DNA of 49,326 bases from an uncultured Pseudomonadota bacterium (GCA_903884235.1 CAISEB010000054.1:1-49326); one strand, 5' to 3'; counted from the first letter of the stretch, positions 17,575 to 25,570 are shown. Numbers and translations: made by a program. The notes: generated by a model from the sequence alone, not told the origin.

Positions 17575-18656
17575 GAGCCGGTCCGCGGCGCGGCCGCGAC
17601 GCTGGTCGCGATGCGCACGGCCTCGCCGTTCTCGAGGAACGCGGCGCCATCGATGACCACCAGCGCGCCGGGCTCGAGGCCACCCAGCACCTCGACGTCG
17701 GTGCCGCTCAGCCGGCCGACGTGGATCGCGACGCGTCGCACGATCGAATGCGCCGCATCGTAGACGAAGACGCTCGCCTCGCCGCCGTTCGCCTCGACGA
17801 TCGCCTGCACCGGGACGACCGTCGTCGGCGCGCCCGGTGCGGGATTCAGCGCGACCTTGGCGACCAGGCCCTGCACGAACGGCGCATCGCCCGGGACGAC
17901 GGCGACCTCGATGGTGAACGTGCCGGTGGCCGGATCCGCGCTCGCGGCGACGTTGGCGACGCGGCCGGCGAAGGTGCGTCCGGGCCAGGCGTCGAAGGTC
18001 ACCGTGGCGGCATCGCCCGCGTGGACGCGCACGACGTCCCGGTCGGCGAGCCCGATCCGCACGATCCAGCCCTTGTCGGCCCCGCCGACGACGACCACGG
18101 GCTGCCCGGCGGCCACCAGCTCGCCGGCCTCCGCGAGCTTGCGCAGCACGACGCCGTCGGTCGGCGCGAGGATGCGTGCGTGCGCCGCGTTGAATTCGGT
18201 GCTCGACAGCGCCGCGGCGCTGACGGCGGCTGCGGTCCCGGCATCCTCGAGCTGCTCGCGGGTCGCGACGCCGTCGGCGAACAGCGCCTGCACCCGTGCG
18301 AGGTCCCGCGCCGACTTCGCGGCACCTTCACGGGCCTGCGCGAGCGCCGCACCGATCTCGGCCTGCTTGATCACGGCGAGCAGCTGTCCGGCACGCACGT
18401 GCGCGCCTTCCTCGGCATGGATGGATTCGAGGATGCCGCCGACCTTGAACGACAGCCGCGCTTCGTCCTTCGGCGCCAGGATCCCGCTCGCGCGCACGGC
18501 ATCGCCCAGCGCCTCGACCGTGACGGGCGCGACGTGCACGGGACGCGTGCTGGCCGCCGGGGGCGCGGGGGCGTCGGCCTTGCCGCCGCACGCGCCGAGG
18601 AGGAGGGAGCCGACCAGGATCGGCAGCAGCACCCGATGGGCAGGAACAGGCTTCAT
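17571..18656 (-). CDS. RND periplasmic adaptor (membrane fusion protein)
   Basis: 361 aa with a lipoprotein signal (LLLGAC, Cys23), so anchored in the inner membrane facing the periplasm. Domain order: beta-barrel/lipoyl entry (LSFKVGGILESIHAEEGAHV), a coiled-coil hairpin (about 105-155), the returning lipoyl half (ARILAPTDGVVLRKLAEAGE) and beta-barrel plus membrane-proximal domains. It bridges the AcrB-type pump and the TolC-type channel. It overlaps both neighbours by 4 nt (ATGA junctions), indicating tight translational coupling. Confidence 0.94.
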   Translation of the reverse strand: MKPVPAHRVLLPILVGSLLLGACGGKADAPAPPAASTRPVHVAPVTVEALGDAVRASGILAPKDEARLSFKVGGILESIHAEEGAHVRAGQLLAVIKQAEIGAALAQAREGAAKSARDLARVQALFADGVATREQLEDAGTAAAVSAAALSSTEFNAAHARILAPTDGVVLRKLAEAGELVAAGQPVVVVGGADKGWIVRIGLADRDVVRVHAGDAATVTFDAWPGRTFAGRVANVAASADPATGTFTIEVAVVPGDAPFVQGLVAKVALNPAPGAPTTVVPVQAIVEANGGEASVFVYDAAHSIVRRVAIHVGRLSGTDVEVLGGLEPGALVVIDGAAFLENGEAVRIATSVAAAPRTGS

Positions 18657-20143
18657 GGCGTGGTCTCCGGAGCAGGGGCGTGCACGGCGTCGCCGGTCGC
18701 GAACTCGAGCGCGGCGAGGCCCTCGAGCGCGGTGGCGCGCGTGACGTTGCGATTGAGTTCGGCCTCGGTGAGCGCGCGACGTGCATCGAGGTATTCGGCC
18801 TGGCTGATCTGTCCGAGGTCGCGCTTGCGCTCGGCGATGCGGAACGCACCGCGTGCCGCATCGGCGCGCCGGGCGGCCGTCGACAGCGAGGCCAGCGCGA
18901 CCTCGACGTCATCCGCGGCCTGCTCGACCTCGAAGCGCACCTGCTGCTCGACGAATGCCCGCTGGTCACGCGCCGCCCGCGCCGCCGCGCGGGCGCCCTC
19001 GAGGCCGGCGCGGTCGGCGCCGCCGTTGAAGAGGTTGAAGCGCAGCACGATCGAGGCGAGCACGTAGCGGTCGCTCGCGCCGAAGGCATAGCGCTCGCCC
19101 TGCGAGCCGGCGTCGACTGCGAAGTCGAGCTGTGGCTTGAACGCCGCGCGCGCGAGGCGTTCGCCGGCGGTCGCGGCGCCGAGCGCCGCATCGAGCGCGT
19201 CGAGCTCCGCGCGCCGGCCCGCGGCACCGTCCGCGAGCGCTGCCGTCGCGAGCCCGGGCACGCCGAGGCGCCGGGCGAGAGCGTCGCGCGCCGCGGTCAC
19301 GTCCTCGTCCGCCACCCGTGCGCGCGGCACCGGCCGGTCGAAGGGCGCGTTGCGGATCAGGTTGACGTAGCTCTGCGCGAGGCGCTCGCCGTTGCGCGCG
19401 CCGAGCAGCACCTGCTCGACCTCGAGCAGGTCGGCGTCCGCGCGGTAGACCCGGTCCGGCGTCACCTTGCCGTTCTCGAACAGGCTGCGGTTGACGCGCA
19501 GGTTCTCGCGCGCGAGCTCGCGCGTGGCGTCGAGGATCCGCGTCCGGGCGCCGGCTTCGAGCCAGCGGTAGTAGGCGGTGCGCATGTCGCGGCGGATGCG
19601 CGCGGCGAGCGCGCGGCGCGCGGCATCGGCGCCGTCGGCGCCGGCCTTCGAGGCGTCGCGTGCCGCCGGGATCCGTGCGTCGTACAAGGGCTGCGTCAGC
19701 GCGAGGTGGGTGTCCTGCTCGCGTGGTCGCAACAGCTTGATCGTCTGGTTGGGCACGCTTGGAAAGCGCGCGGAGCCCGTCAGCTGGTTCAGCGTCGCGT
19801 AGACCGGATTGAGGAGATCGCCGACCGGGAAGTCGATCGTCCGCCCGCCGTCGGCTGCCGAGTAACGCGCGTCGAGCGACAGCGCGGGCAGGTATCGCGC
19901 GCGCGCGGCGTCGAGCGCGGCGAGCCGTTCCGCGGCGGTGGCGCTGGCGGCGTCGAGCTCGAGGTTGGCGCGCAGCGCATCGTCGATCAGCGCGCCGATC
20001 GTCGGTTCCAGCGGCGCGAGGCTCACCGGATCGGGCTCCTCCGCGCGCGTCGCGGCGGTCGCGAACAGGAGACCGAACGCGATCGCCAGCGCGAGGAGCT
20101 CGGCCAGGCCGCGCCTGTAGTCACGTGTTGATGGACTGGACAT
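18653..20143 (-). CDS. TolC-family outer-membrane efflux channel
   Basis: 496 aa. A long N-terminal signal (LLALAIAFGLLFATAATRA) is followed by two OEP repeats with Ala-rich coiled-coil helices, such as LEGARAAARAARDQRAFVEQ. Outer-membrane channel for the adaptor and pump encoded downstream. No lipobox is seen. The stop overlaps the adaptor ATG by 4 nt. The start at 20143 is 27 nt after tetR; the gap contains two TGTCAA repeats that resemble half-sites of the tetR operator, and Shine-Dalgarno support is weak (GGAA). Confidence 0.93.
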   Translation of the reverse strand: MSSPSTRDYRRGLAELLALAIAFGLLFATAATRAEEPDPVSLAPLEPTIGALIDDALRANLELDAASATAAERLAALDAARARYLPALSLDARYSAADGGRTIDFPVGDLLNPVYATLNQLTGSARFPSVPNQTIKLLRPREQDTHLALTQPLYDARIPAARDASKAGADGADAARRALAARIRRDMRTAYYRWLEAGARTRILDATRELARENLRVNRSLFENGKVTPDRVYRADADLLEVEQVLLGARNGERLAQSYVNLIRNAPFDRPVPRARVADEDVTAARDALARRLGVPGLATAALADGAAGRRAELDALDAALGAATAGERLARAAFKPQLDFAVDAGSQGERYAFGASDRYVLASIVLRFNLFNGGADRAGLEGARAAARAARDQRAFVEQQVRFEVEQAADDVEVALASLSTAARRADAARGAFRIAERKRDLGQISQAEYLDARRALTEAELNRNVTRATALEGLAALEFATGDAVHAPAPETTP

Positions 20144-20170
20144 GTGTCAATTCCATGTCAAAAAAAGGGG

Positions 20171-20818
20171 TCAGGAAGCCTTGGGCGCGGTCGCCATCAT
20201 CGTCAGCAGGCCGAGCGAGTACTCGCACCACTGGCCGACGTCGACCTGCATCCGCGCGAGATCGTCGCCCTTGGCCATCGCGAGCTGGATCACGCCGTGG
20301 GTGAAGGCCCACAGCGAGACCGCGAGCATCATCGGGGGGCCGATGTCGCGCCGGATGCTGCCGTCGGCGAGGCCGACCTGGATCGCGTTCACCAGCACGC
20401 CCATCGCCGCGTCGCCCGCGACCGCGCAGGCGCCTTCATTGGAGCCGGGGTCCGGTGACATCGAGTGGGCCTGGAAACGGGCACAGGCGTCGAAGTAGTG
20501 CGGGAAGTCGTTCGCGTAGGCCATGTAGGCGCGGCCGATCGCCTGCACCTGGTCGACGCCACGCGGGCTGGTCGCGACCGCGGCCTGGAAGCGATCGCGC
20601 AGCACCGCCATCGCGCGCGAGCCGATCCCGTAGAGGAGTTCTTCCTTGTCGCGGAAGTAGACGTACAGCAGGGCGCGGGACAGGCGCGCCGTGCGCGCCA
20701 CCTGGTCCATCGTCACCGCGTCCCAGCCCTTCTCGGCGTAGAGGCGCTCCGCCGCATCGACGATCTCGCCGCGGCGGCGTTCCTTCTCCTCGACCCGGCG
20801 TTCGGCGATGTACGACAT
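20171..20818 (-). CDS. TetR-family repressor of the efflux operon
   Basis: 215 aa. The N-terminal TetR helix-turn-helix is clear (AAERLYAEKGWDAVTMDQVA then LSRALLYVYFRDKEEL, about residues 23-62); the C-terminal two-thirds is the ligand/dimer domain with a Trp/Met/Phe-rich pocket. It is the first gene of the operon with tolC, adaptor and pump. The promoter TTGACA-17-TAGGAT lies 6 nt before the ATG, and its -35 is inside a perfect palindrome, so autorepression and ligand-induced release are expected. The inducer is unknown. Confidence 0.94.
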   Translation of the reverse strand: MSYIAERRVEEKERRRGEIVDAAERLYAEKGWDAVTMDQVARTARLSRALLYVYFRDKEELLYGIGSRAMAVLRDRFQAAVATSPRGVDQVQAIGRAYMAYANDFPHYFDACARFQAHSMSPDPGSNEGACAVAGDAAMGVLVNAIQVGLADGSIRRDIGPPMMLAVSLWAFTHGVIQLAMAKGDDLARMQVDVGQWCEYSLGLLTMMATAPKAS

Positions 20819-20824
20819 GGTGCG

Positions 20825-20853
20825 ATCCTAGCGTCTCATTGACACGATGTCAA
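20825..20853 (-). promoter_or_regulatory. tetR promoter, TTGACA-17-TAGGAT, leaderless
   Basis: On the minus strand a consensus -35 TTGACA (20848-20853) is separated by exactly 17 nt from TAGGAT (20825-20830). Six nt later comes the tetR ATG at 20818, so transcription should begin at or next to the start codon. Confidence 0.8.
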
Positions 20854-20870
20854 CGAATGACGAAACGTCA
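20839..20870. promoter_or_regulatory. Double palindromic TetR operator
   Basis: Two perfect inverted repeats: TTGACA-cga-TGTCAA (20839-20853) and TGACG-aaa-CGTCA (20858-20870). The core half-sites TGAC, GTCA, TGAC and GTCA start at 20840, 20849, 20858 and 20867, an exact 9-nt period, with dyad centres 18 nt apart. This fits two TetR dimers and covers the -35 element. Confidence 0.75.
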
Positions 20871-20881
20871 CTCTGACTCGA

Positions 20882-21838
20882 TCAGACGACCCGCCCGCGC
20901 CGGCCGCCGGCCCTGAAATCCCGGACGTTCGCCGCGAGCTCGTCGATCGAGCGCTGGCGCGCCTCGAGCGCGGCCCAGGCCGTGTGCGGGGTCACGATCA
21001 GCCGGTCGAGGTCCGGGGCGAGCAGTGGGTGGCCGGGCGCCGGCGGCTCGCCGTCGAGCACGTCGATCGCCGCCCCGCCGAGGTGCCCGGCCCGCAGCGC
21101 CGCGGCGAGCGCGACCGGCTCGACGAGCGCGCCCCGCGCGGTGTTGATCAGCACCGCGTCGCGCTTCATGCGCGCGAGCGCCGCCGCATCGATCAGGTGG
21201 CGGGTCGCCGGCGTGATCGGACAGTGCAGGGTCAGCACGTCGACCTGCTCGAGCAGTGTCGCGAGCGGGACACGGCCCTCGGTGGGAGGCGCATCCGCGC
21301 GGTTGGCGACCAGCACGCGCATGCCGAACGCCTCCGCGACCCGTGCCACGGCGCCGCCGAGCGTGCCGTAGCCGACGATGCCGAGCGTGCGCCCGGCGAG
21401 CTCGCGCACCGGGAAGTGCAGCATCGTGAACTGGGCCTCGCGCTCCCAGGCGCCGGCCTTCAGTGCGCGGTCGTATTCACGCAGGTGGTGCGTCAACGAC
21501 AGTAGCGTCGCGAACACGTGCTGCACGACCGAGGCGGTACAGTAGTCGCGGATGTTGCAGACCGCGACACCGCGTTCGCGCGCCGCCTCGAGGTCGATGT
21601 TGTTCGTGCCGGTCGCCGTCAGCGCGACCAGCCGCAGCGCGGGGTTGGCCTCGATGCGTGCCCGCGTCATCTGCACCTTGTTGAGCAGCACGATCCCGGC
21701 GCCGGCGATGCGCGCGTCCACCTCGGCGTCCGCGGTCCGGTCGTGCAGTTCGAGGCCAGGCAGCGCGTCGAGGAGGTTCGTCGGATCGAGATCCGCCCCG
21801 GTGCTGACGGTCGCGAAATCGAGGAACACCGAGCGCAT
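20882..21838 (-). CDS. D-2-hydroxyacid dehydrogenase (glycerate dehydrogenase-like)
   Basis: 318 aa. The NAD-binding motif GYGTLG is at 156-161 and the catalytic set is Arg235 (NTARGALVE), Glu264 (DGEPP) and His285 (TPHTAW), the standard triad that reduces 2-keto acids to D-2-hydroxy acids. The N-terminus VFLDFATV and the NIRDYCTASVVQHVF segment recall hydroxypyruvate/glycerate dehydrogenases, but substrate is not certain. ATG at 21838 has GGAGA 7 nt upstream. It lies upstream of tetR on the same strand, 63 nt away, with a separate promoter between them; divergent from the AhpD-like gene. Confidence 0.92.
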   Translation of the reverse strand: MRSVFLDFATVSTGADLDPTNLLDALPGLELHDRTADAEVDARIAGAGIVLLNKVQMTRARIEANPALRLVALTATGTNNIDLEAARERGVAVCNIRDYCTASVVQHVFATLLSLTHHLREYDRALKAGAWEREAQFTMLHFPVRELAGRTLGIVGYGTLGGAVARVAEAFGMRVLVANRADAPPTEGRVPLATLLEQVDVLTLHCPITPATRHLIDAAALARMKRDAVLINTARGALVEPVALAAALRAGHLGGAAIDVLDGEPPAPGHPLLAPDLDRLIVTPHTAWAALEARQRSIDELAANVRDFRAGGRRGRVV

Positions 21839-21933
21839 CGCGATTCTCCGGGGGTGGGCCAGGCAGCCGGGACGTTACCGGGCACCCGCGCCCGGCACAA
21901 GGCGGCGGCTTCCGCGCCGGGCGCGTCGCGCCG

Positions 21934-21939
21934 TAGACT
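21934..21939 (+). promoter_or_regulatory. -10-like TAGACT upstream of AhpD-like gene
   Basis: TAGACT lies about 66 nt before the ATG at 22006. The same hexamer occurs before other genes in the window (25935, and both paralogues at 39-42.6 kb). The -35 is weak. Confidence 0.3.
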
Positions 21940-22005
21940 CCGGGTCCGTACCCGACCCGCGGCGCACCGCGCCAGGTGGCGGCCACCCATCCCGAGGAGT
22001 CGACG

Positions 22006-22575
22006 ATGACCGACACGCCGTTCACGCGCGTACCCCGCGCCCAGCTGCCCGCGGATTTCCATCTGGCCTGGGACACGCTGCAGGGCCTCACCGGCGATGC
22101 GACCTTCGTCGAGGTCTACGCCCAGGCCCCGGCGATGCTCGACTTCGTGATGAACAAGTTCTACGGACCGGTGTTCTTCGGCGGCAACGTCGGCAACCGC
22201 TACAAGCAGCTCGCGCGCCTCAAGCTGTCGCTGGTCCACGGCTGCCGGACCTGCAACAAGCAGAATGTCCCCGGAGCACTCGCCGCCGGATTCACCGAGG
22301 CGCAGGTCGCGGCGATGGACGACTTCGAGAACGGCCCGTTCAGCGACGCCGAGAAGGCGGTGATCGCGTACGCCGCCGAAGTCGCGCTGACCAACGTCGA
22401 GGGACGCCTGTCGCCCGCACTGTTCGCGCGCCTGCGCCGGCATTTCAGCGAGCCGGATCTCCTCGAGCTCGGCACCGCGATGGCGGTGATCTCGGGCATG
22501 GCCAAGCTGTCGTTCGTGCTCGGCCTCGTCGAGAAGGAAAGCTATTGCCCGTTCGCCGCGGATGCCGCTGCATAG
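22006..22575 (+). CDS. AhpD-like / carboxymuconolactone decarboxylase-family protein
   Basis: 189 aa from ATG 22006, which has GAGGAG 5 nt upstream; an in-frame start 30 nt earlier lacks this. The CMD/AhpD fold is suggested by the redox motif His78-Gly-Cys80-Arg-Thr-Cys83 (VHGCRTCNKQNV) on a helix, followed by helices such as SDAEKAVIAYAAEVALTN. AhpD proteins reduce peroxiredoxin partners with a CxxC; here the distal His of the classic Cx2Cx3H is an Asn (Asn87), so activity may differ. Divergent from the hydroxyacid dehydrogenase gene. A redox role is inference. Confidence 0.85.
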   Translation: MTDTPFTRVPRAQLPADFHLAWDTLQGLTGDATFVEVYAQAPAMLDFVMNKFYGPVFFGGNVGNRYKQLARLKLSLVHGCRTCNKQNVPGALAAGFTEAQVAAMDDFENGPFSDAEKAVIAYAAEVALTNVEGRLSPALFARLRRHFSEPDLLELGTAMAVISGMAKLSFVLGLVEKESYCPFAADAAA

Positions 22576-22799
22576 GGCGCGCCGTCATCGATTCGCACCC
22601 GTCCGGTCACGCGCCCGTCAAGTGCGCCGGTCACCGTGGTGTCACCACCGAGGCGACCGCGACGAGGATCGGATGCGAGCACTGCACCTGCCGACACAGC
22701 AGGCGACCCCGCCGGGCGCGAGGACCCTGTCGGGAGCCACCCGCGCCGGCGCTCCGGCGGCGTCCTGGCTGCGGCGCCGTCCGGCCGGGATTGCCCGCG

Positions 22800-23213
22800 T
22801 CAGTCTTCGACCCGGACCAGTCCGAACCCCGCGCTGAAGGCGATCGCAAGCCCGACCGCCGTGCCGGCCAGCGGCACCAGCGAGACGCCATGGGCCCCGA
22901 AGGTGTCGCGGATCCACGGTAGCGCGGCCACGATCGCGAGCGCCGTCGCCACGGTGACCGCCGAGAGGCAGCCGACCGCGGTCAGTCCGAGCCGTCGGCC
23001 GCGCGCATCGAGCGCGCGACGAATCGACAACCATTCCTGCTCGATCAGCTTGCGGTCGGCCTGCCGCGGTCGCGCCGCTTCGCGGGCCATCGCGGCGCCC
23101 AACCGCACCGCGAAGCCGTCGGGCACGGCCGGTGATGCCAGCGCGCGCGACAGCGCCCGATCGAGTGGATCGCGGCCGTGTTCCGCGGCGTTCACGGGGT
23201 CGACGTCATCCAT
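22800..23213 (-). CDS. Putative anti-sigma factor, two TM helices
   Basis: 137 aa, no family recognised with certainty. A charged N-terminal cytoplasmic half (residues 1-75, with the helix LIEQEWLSIRRALDARGRRLG) is followed by two hydrophobic helices at about 78-98 and 108-133. It overlaps the 3' end of the ECF sigma gene by 22 nt, the usual position and coupling of an anti-sigma gene. It lacks the HxxxCxxC zinc anti-sigma motif, so the anti-sigma role rests on context. Start ATG at 23213. Confidence 0.65.
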   Translation of the reverse strand: MDDVDPVNAAEHGRDPLDRALSRALASPAVPDGFAVRLGAAMAREAARPRQADRKLIEQEWLSIRRALDARGRRLGLTAVGCLSAVTVATALAIVAALPWIRDTFGAHGVSLVPLAGTAVGLAIAFSAGFGLVRVED

Positions 23214-23761
23214 AGCGATGCCTCTGCGAGTCCTGCCTCGCGCAGCCGATCGAGCAATCGAGCCCGGCCGCGCGCGAGGTGAGTCTTGACGGTGGCCTCC
23301 GGGATCCCGAGTCGCGAGGCGACGTCGGCGACGGACCGGCCCTCATAATAGTAGAGCGGCAACGGAATCCGCAGCTTCTCCGGGAGCGCATCCACGAAGC
23401 GCCGCAGCAGCATCTGGCCCCCATCCGCTCCCCCGTCCGGGCCCCGGTCGTCCGCGAGTCCCTCGACGAGCTCGTCCGACAGCACCTCTGTACGTCGCCG
23501 CCGGCTGATCGCCGTGAGGCTGCGGTTCCGGGCGATCGCGTAGATCCAGCTCGACAGCCGTGCGCGCCCGTCGAAGCTCGGCAGCGCGCGCCACACGCGG
23601 ATGAACGTGTCCTGGGCGACGTCTTCCGCGAGCGGCGCATCCCGGACGAACGCGTGGCACAGCCGGTAGACGCGCGCGCCATAGCGACTGGCCAGCAGGT
23701 CGAACGCAGGCGCGGCCGCGCCCGCGCCCAGCAGCGCGAGGATGTCGGCATCGTCCTCCAT
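23192..23761 (-). CDS. ECF-type RNA polymerase sigma factor
   Basis: 189 aa. Region 2 (AEDVAQDTFIRVWRALPSF, then LSSWIYAIARNRSL) and region 4 (RSVADVASRLGIPEATVKTH) are clear; there is no region 1 or 3, as in ECF sigmas. The frame is open upstream to 23899, but homology begins at about the ATG 23761. That upstream DNA instead holds a promoter-like element TGAAACCGA-N13-GGGTACTG pointing at this gene, and its mirror copy points at the divergent DUF6249 gene. The putative anti-sigma gene follows with a 22-nt overlap. The signal it responds to is unknown. Confidence 0.92.
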   Translation of the reverse strand: MEDDADILALLGAGAAAPAFDLLASRYGARVYRLCHAFVRDAPLAEDVAQDTFIRVWRALPSFDGRARLSSWIYAIARNRSLTAISRRRRTEVLSDELVEGLADDRGPDGGADGGQMLLRRFVDALPEKLRIPLPLYYYEGRSVADVASRLGIPEATVKTHLARGRARLLDRLREAGLAEASLWMTSTP

Positions 23762-23808
23762 CGTGTCGTGCGGTGTGGTCGCCAAGGTGCCCGTCCCGGA
23801 TCCTCCAA

Positions 23809-23838
23809 CAGTACCCCCGGGCGAGGGGATCGGTTTCA
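23809..23838 (-). promoter_or_regulatory. Predicted ECF-dependent promoter of the sigma gene
   Basis: Minus strand TGAAACCGA (23838-23830), then 13 nt, then GGGTACTG (23816-23809). TGAAAC to GGTA is 17 nt. The layout resembles TGAAAC-N16-CGTA promoters of SigW-type ECF factors. The -10 part is about 48 nt before the ATG at 23761, allowing positive autoregulation. Confidence 0.6.
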
Positions 23839-23862
23839 ACTCGTCGAAAATCCGCCCGTCCC

Positions 23863-23892
23863 TGAAACCGAGTTGCCCGTGGCCGAGTATTG
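23863..23892 (+). promoter_or_regulatory. Predicted ECF-dependent promoter of the DUF6249 gene
   Basis: Plus strand TGAAACCGA (23863-23871), 13 nt, then GAGTATTG (23885-23892). It shares both blocks and the same spacing with the divergent element at 23809-23838. The -10 part is 33 nt upstream of the ATG at 23926. Confidence 0.6.
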
Positions 23893-23925
23893 GCTGCATC
23901 GAGTCGCAAACAACCGGAGAACCCC

Positions 23926-24336
23926 ATGACCGAGGATATGCTTGGCGAACTGATCCCCATCGTCGCGATCGTGTTCGGCACGAGCATCGCGCTGCTCAAC
24001 CTGCTGCTCGACTACAGGAAGAAGCGCTCGATCTTCGAACTGCATCACCGCGAGCGCCTGGCCTCCATCGAGAAGGGCATGGACGTGCCGCCGCTGCCCC
24101 CGGAGCTGTTCGAGAGCCAGCGGTCCCGGCGTCCCCGCACGGCCGGCGACTTCCTGCGACGCGGACTCGTCTGGACATTCGTCGGCGCGGCCGTCGTCGG
24201 CTCATTGACGCTCGAGCACCATGATGGCGCCTACTACGGGCTGATCCCGCTGGCCGTCGGCGTCGCGAACCTCGTCTACTACGCCGTCCACGCCCGTGCC
24301 GCGAATGCGCCGGATGGCCCGACCGGCTCGATCTGA
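23926..24336 (+). CDS. DUF6249 small membrane protein, likely ECF regulon member
   Basis: 136 aa. An N-terminal hydrophobic helix (about 6-25), then a conserved charged part (HHRERLASIEKGMDVPPLPP), and two more hydrophobic helices (about 78-95 and 103-122). The HxERxxxIEKGMdvPPLP sequence is typical of DUF6249 proteins. ATG at 23926 has CCGGAGA 6 nt upstream. It is divergent from the ECF sigma gene and shares its promoter-like motif, so it is probably a target of that sigma factor. Molecular function unknown. Confidence 0.85.
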   Translation: MTEDMLGELIPIVAIVFGTSIALLNLLLDYRKKRSIFELHHRERLASIEKGMDVPPLPPELFESQRSRRPRTAGDFLRRGLVWTFVGAAVVGSLTLEHHDGAYYGLIPLAVGVANLVYYAVHARAANAPDGPTGSI

Positions 24337-24351
24337 CGGCGCCGGCCGGGC

Positions 24352-25473
24352 TCAGGCGCCCCAGACGTCGGCGTACAGGCGCGCGAAATTGGCGCCGAGC
24401 ACCTTCTCGATCCGGCCGGAGGTCCAGCCGCGCCGATCGAGATCTGCAGCGAGCCGCTCGAAGCGGCGCGGCTCGTTGTATTCCGGCACGAGCTTGACGA
24501 TGTCGCCCGTCTCGCCGGGCGCCGAGATGCCGAGGCGCCGTCGCTCGGCGACCTCGCGCCGCACCGACTCCCGGTAGGCCTCGTCGATCTCGATGCGGGA
24601 GACGGTGCCGTCGGTCCCGAGGCCGACATGATCCTCCCCGCAGACGTCGACGGCGTGCTCGAGGTGGCGGATCACGTCCTCGGCGTGCGCCTGCCCGGCC
24701 GTGCGCAGGAACGGCATGAAATAGATGCCCGCCACGCCGCCCCGGTCGGCGAGCGCCCGCAGCGACTCGTCGTCGGTGTTGCGGGGCAGGTCGGCGAGCG
24801 CGCGGCACGCGGTGTGTGAAATCGCCATCGGTGACTTCGATGCCGCGATCCCGTCCCGGATCGTGCGTCGTCCCGCATGGCTGAGGTCGAGCAGGATCCC
24901 GAGGCGGTTCAGCTCCGCGACGAAGTCGAGGCCGAGGTGGCTGAGGCCGCCGTCCGCGACCTCGAGGCAGCCATCGCCGATGAGGTTGCGCCGGTTGTAG
25001 GTGGGCTGGCAGCCGCGCAGGCCGAGGTCGTGAAAGAGCGCGAGCCGGCCGAGGTCTCCCTCCAACATGGACGTGTCCTGGAACGTGTAGATCACGCCGG
25101 TGCGGCGGCTGGCCTTCGCCCTCGCGAGATCGCCGCCACGCAGCACCTTCAGGAACACGTCCGGATGGGCGTCGATTTCACGCTCCATGTTCGCGATCAG
25201 CCGGACGGCCTTCTCGAAGCGGTTGGGGCCATTGCCCACGTCGCCCACCGTGACGACGACCGCCGTCAGCCCCGAGGCCCGGACATCGGCGAGCGCCCGC
25301 GCCGAGAGCGGCGCGTCGGACCCGGCACTCGAGTCGAACTCGCCGAAGCCGCCGAGCGCATCGATGGCGATCGCGCGCTCGTAGAGCGGCGCCGGCGTCG
25401 CCCCGGCCGCGCGCCACTGGAGTCCCATGGCGGCCGCGAGGGTCCAGCGGATCGCATCACGACGCGTCGTCAT
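24352..25473 (-). CDS. Peptidase M19 (membrane dipeptidase) homologue, atypical metal site
   Basis: 373 aa. The N-terminus MTTRRDAIRWTLAAAMG looks like a twin-arginine signal, so export to the periplasm is likely. M19 zinc dipeptidases use an early HxD, a Glu, two His and an Asp. Here Glu138 (LEGDL), His199 (LDLSHAG), His220 (ISHTA) and Asp288 (GTDG) are visible, but the early DxHxD site reads Asp38-Ala-Leu40-Gly-Gly42, so the first His/Asp ligand pair is missing. It may bind one metal or act on other substrates. ATG 25473 has GGGAGAGG upstream. Convergent with the DUF6249 gene. Confidence 0.88.
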   Translation of the reverse strand: MTTRRDAIRWTLAAAMGLQWRAAGATPAPLYERAIAIDALGGFGEFDSSAGSDAPLSARALADVRASGLTAVVVTVGDVGNGPNRFEKAVRLIANMEREIDAHPDVFLKVLRGGDLARAKASRRTGVIYTFQDTSMLEGDLGRLALFHDLGLRGCQPTYNRRNLIGDGCLEVADGGLSHLGLDFVAELNRLGILLDLSHAGRRTIRDGIAASKSPMAISHTACRALADLPRNTDDESLRALADRGGVAGIYFMPFLRTAGQAHAEDVIRHLEHAVDVCGEDHVGLGTDGTVSRIEIDEAYRESVRREVAERRRLGISAPGETGDIVKLVPEYNEPRRFERLAADLDRRGWTSGRIEKVLGANFARLYADVWGA

Positions 25474-25570
25474 CGGCCTCTCCCGCCAGCCAAGAGTCGT
25501 CAGGCTAGCGGACGAACGGGTCGCGTGCCAACGGGCGCGGCGCTGACGTCTCGACGGATGGCGGCGTCGG

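Noticed and set aside
23762-23899. An N-terminal extension of the ECF sigma factor from 23899
   Set aside because: The added residues have no sigma similarity, and the DNA there contains the conserved bipartite promoter-like motif shared with the divergent gene.
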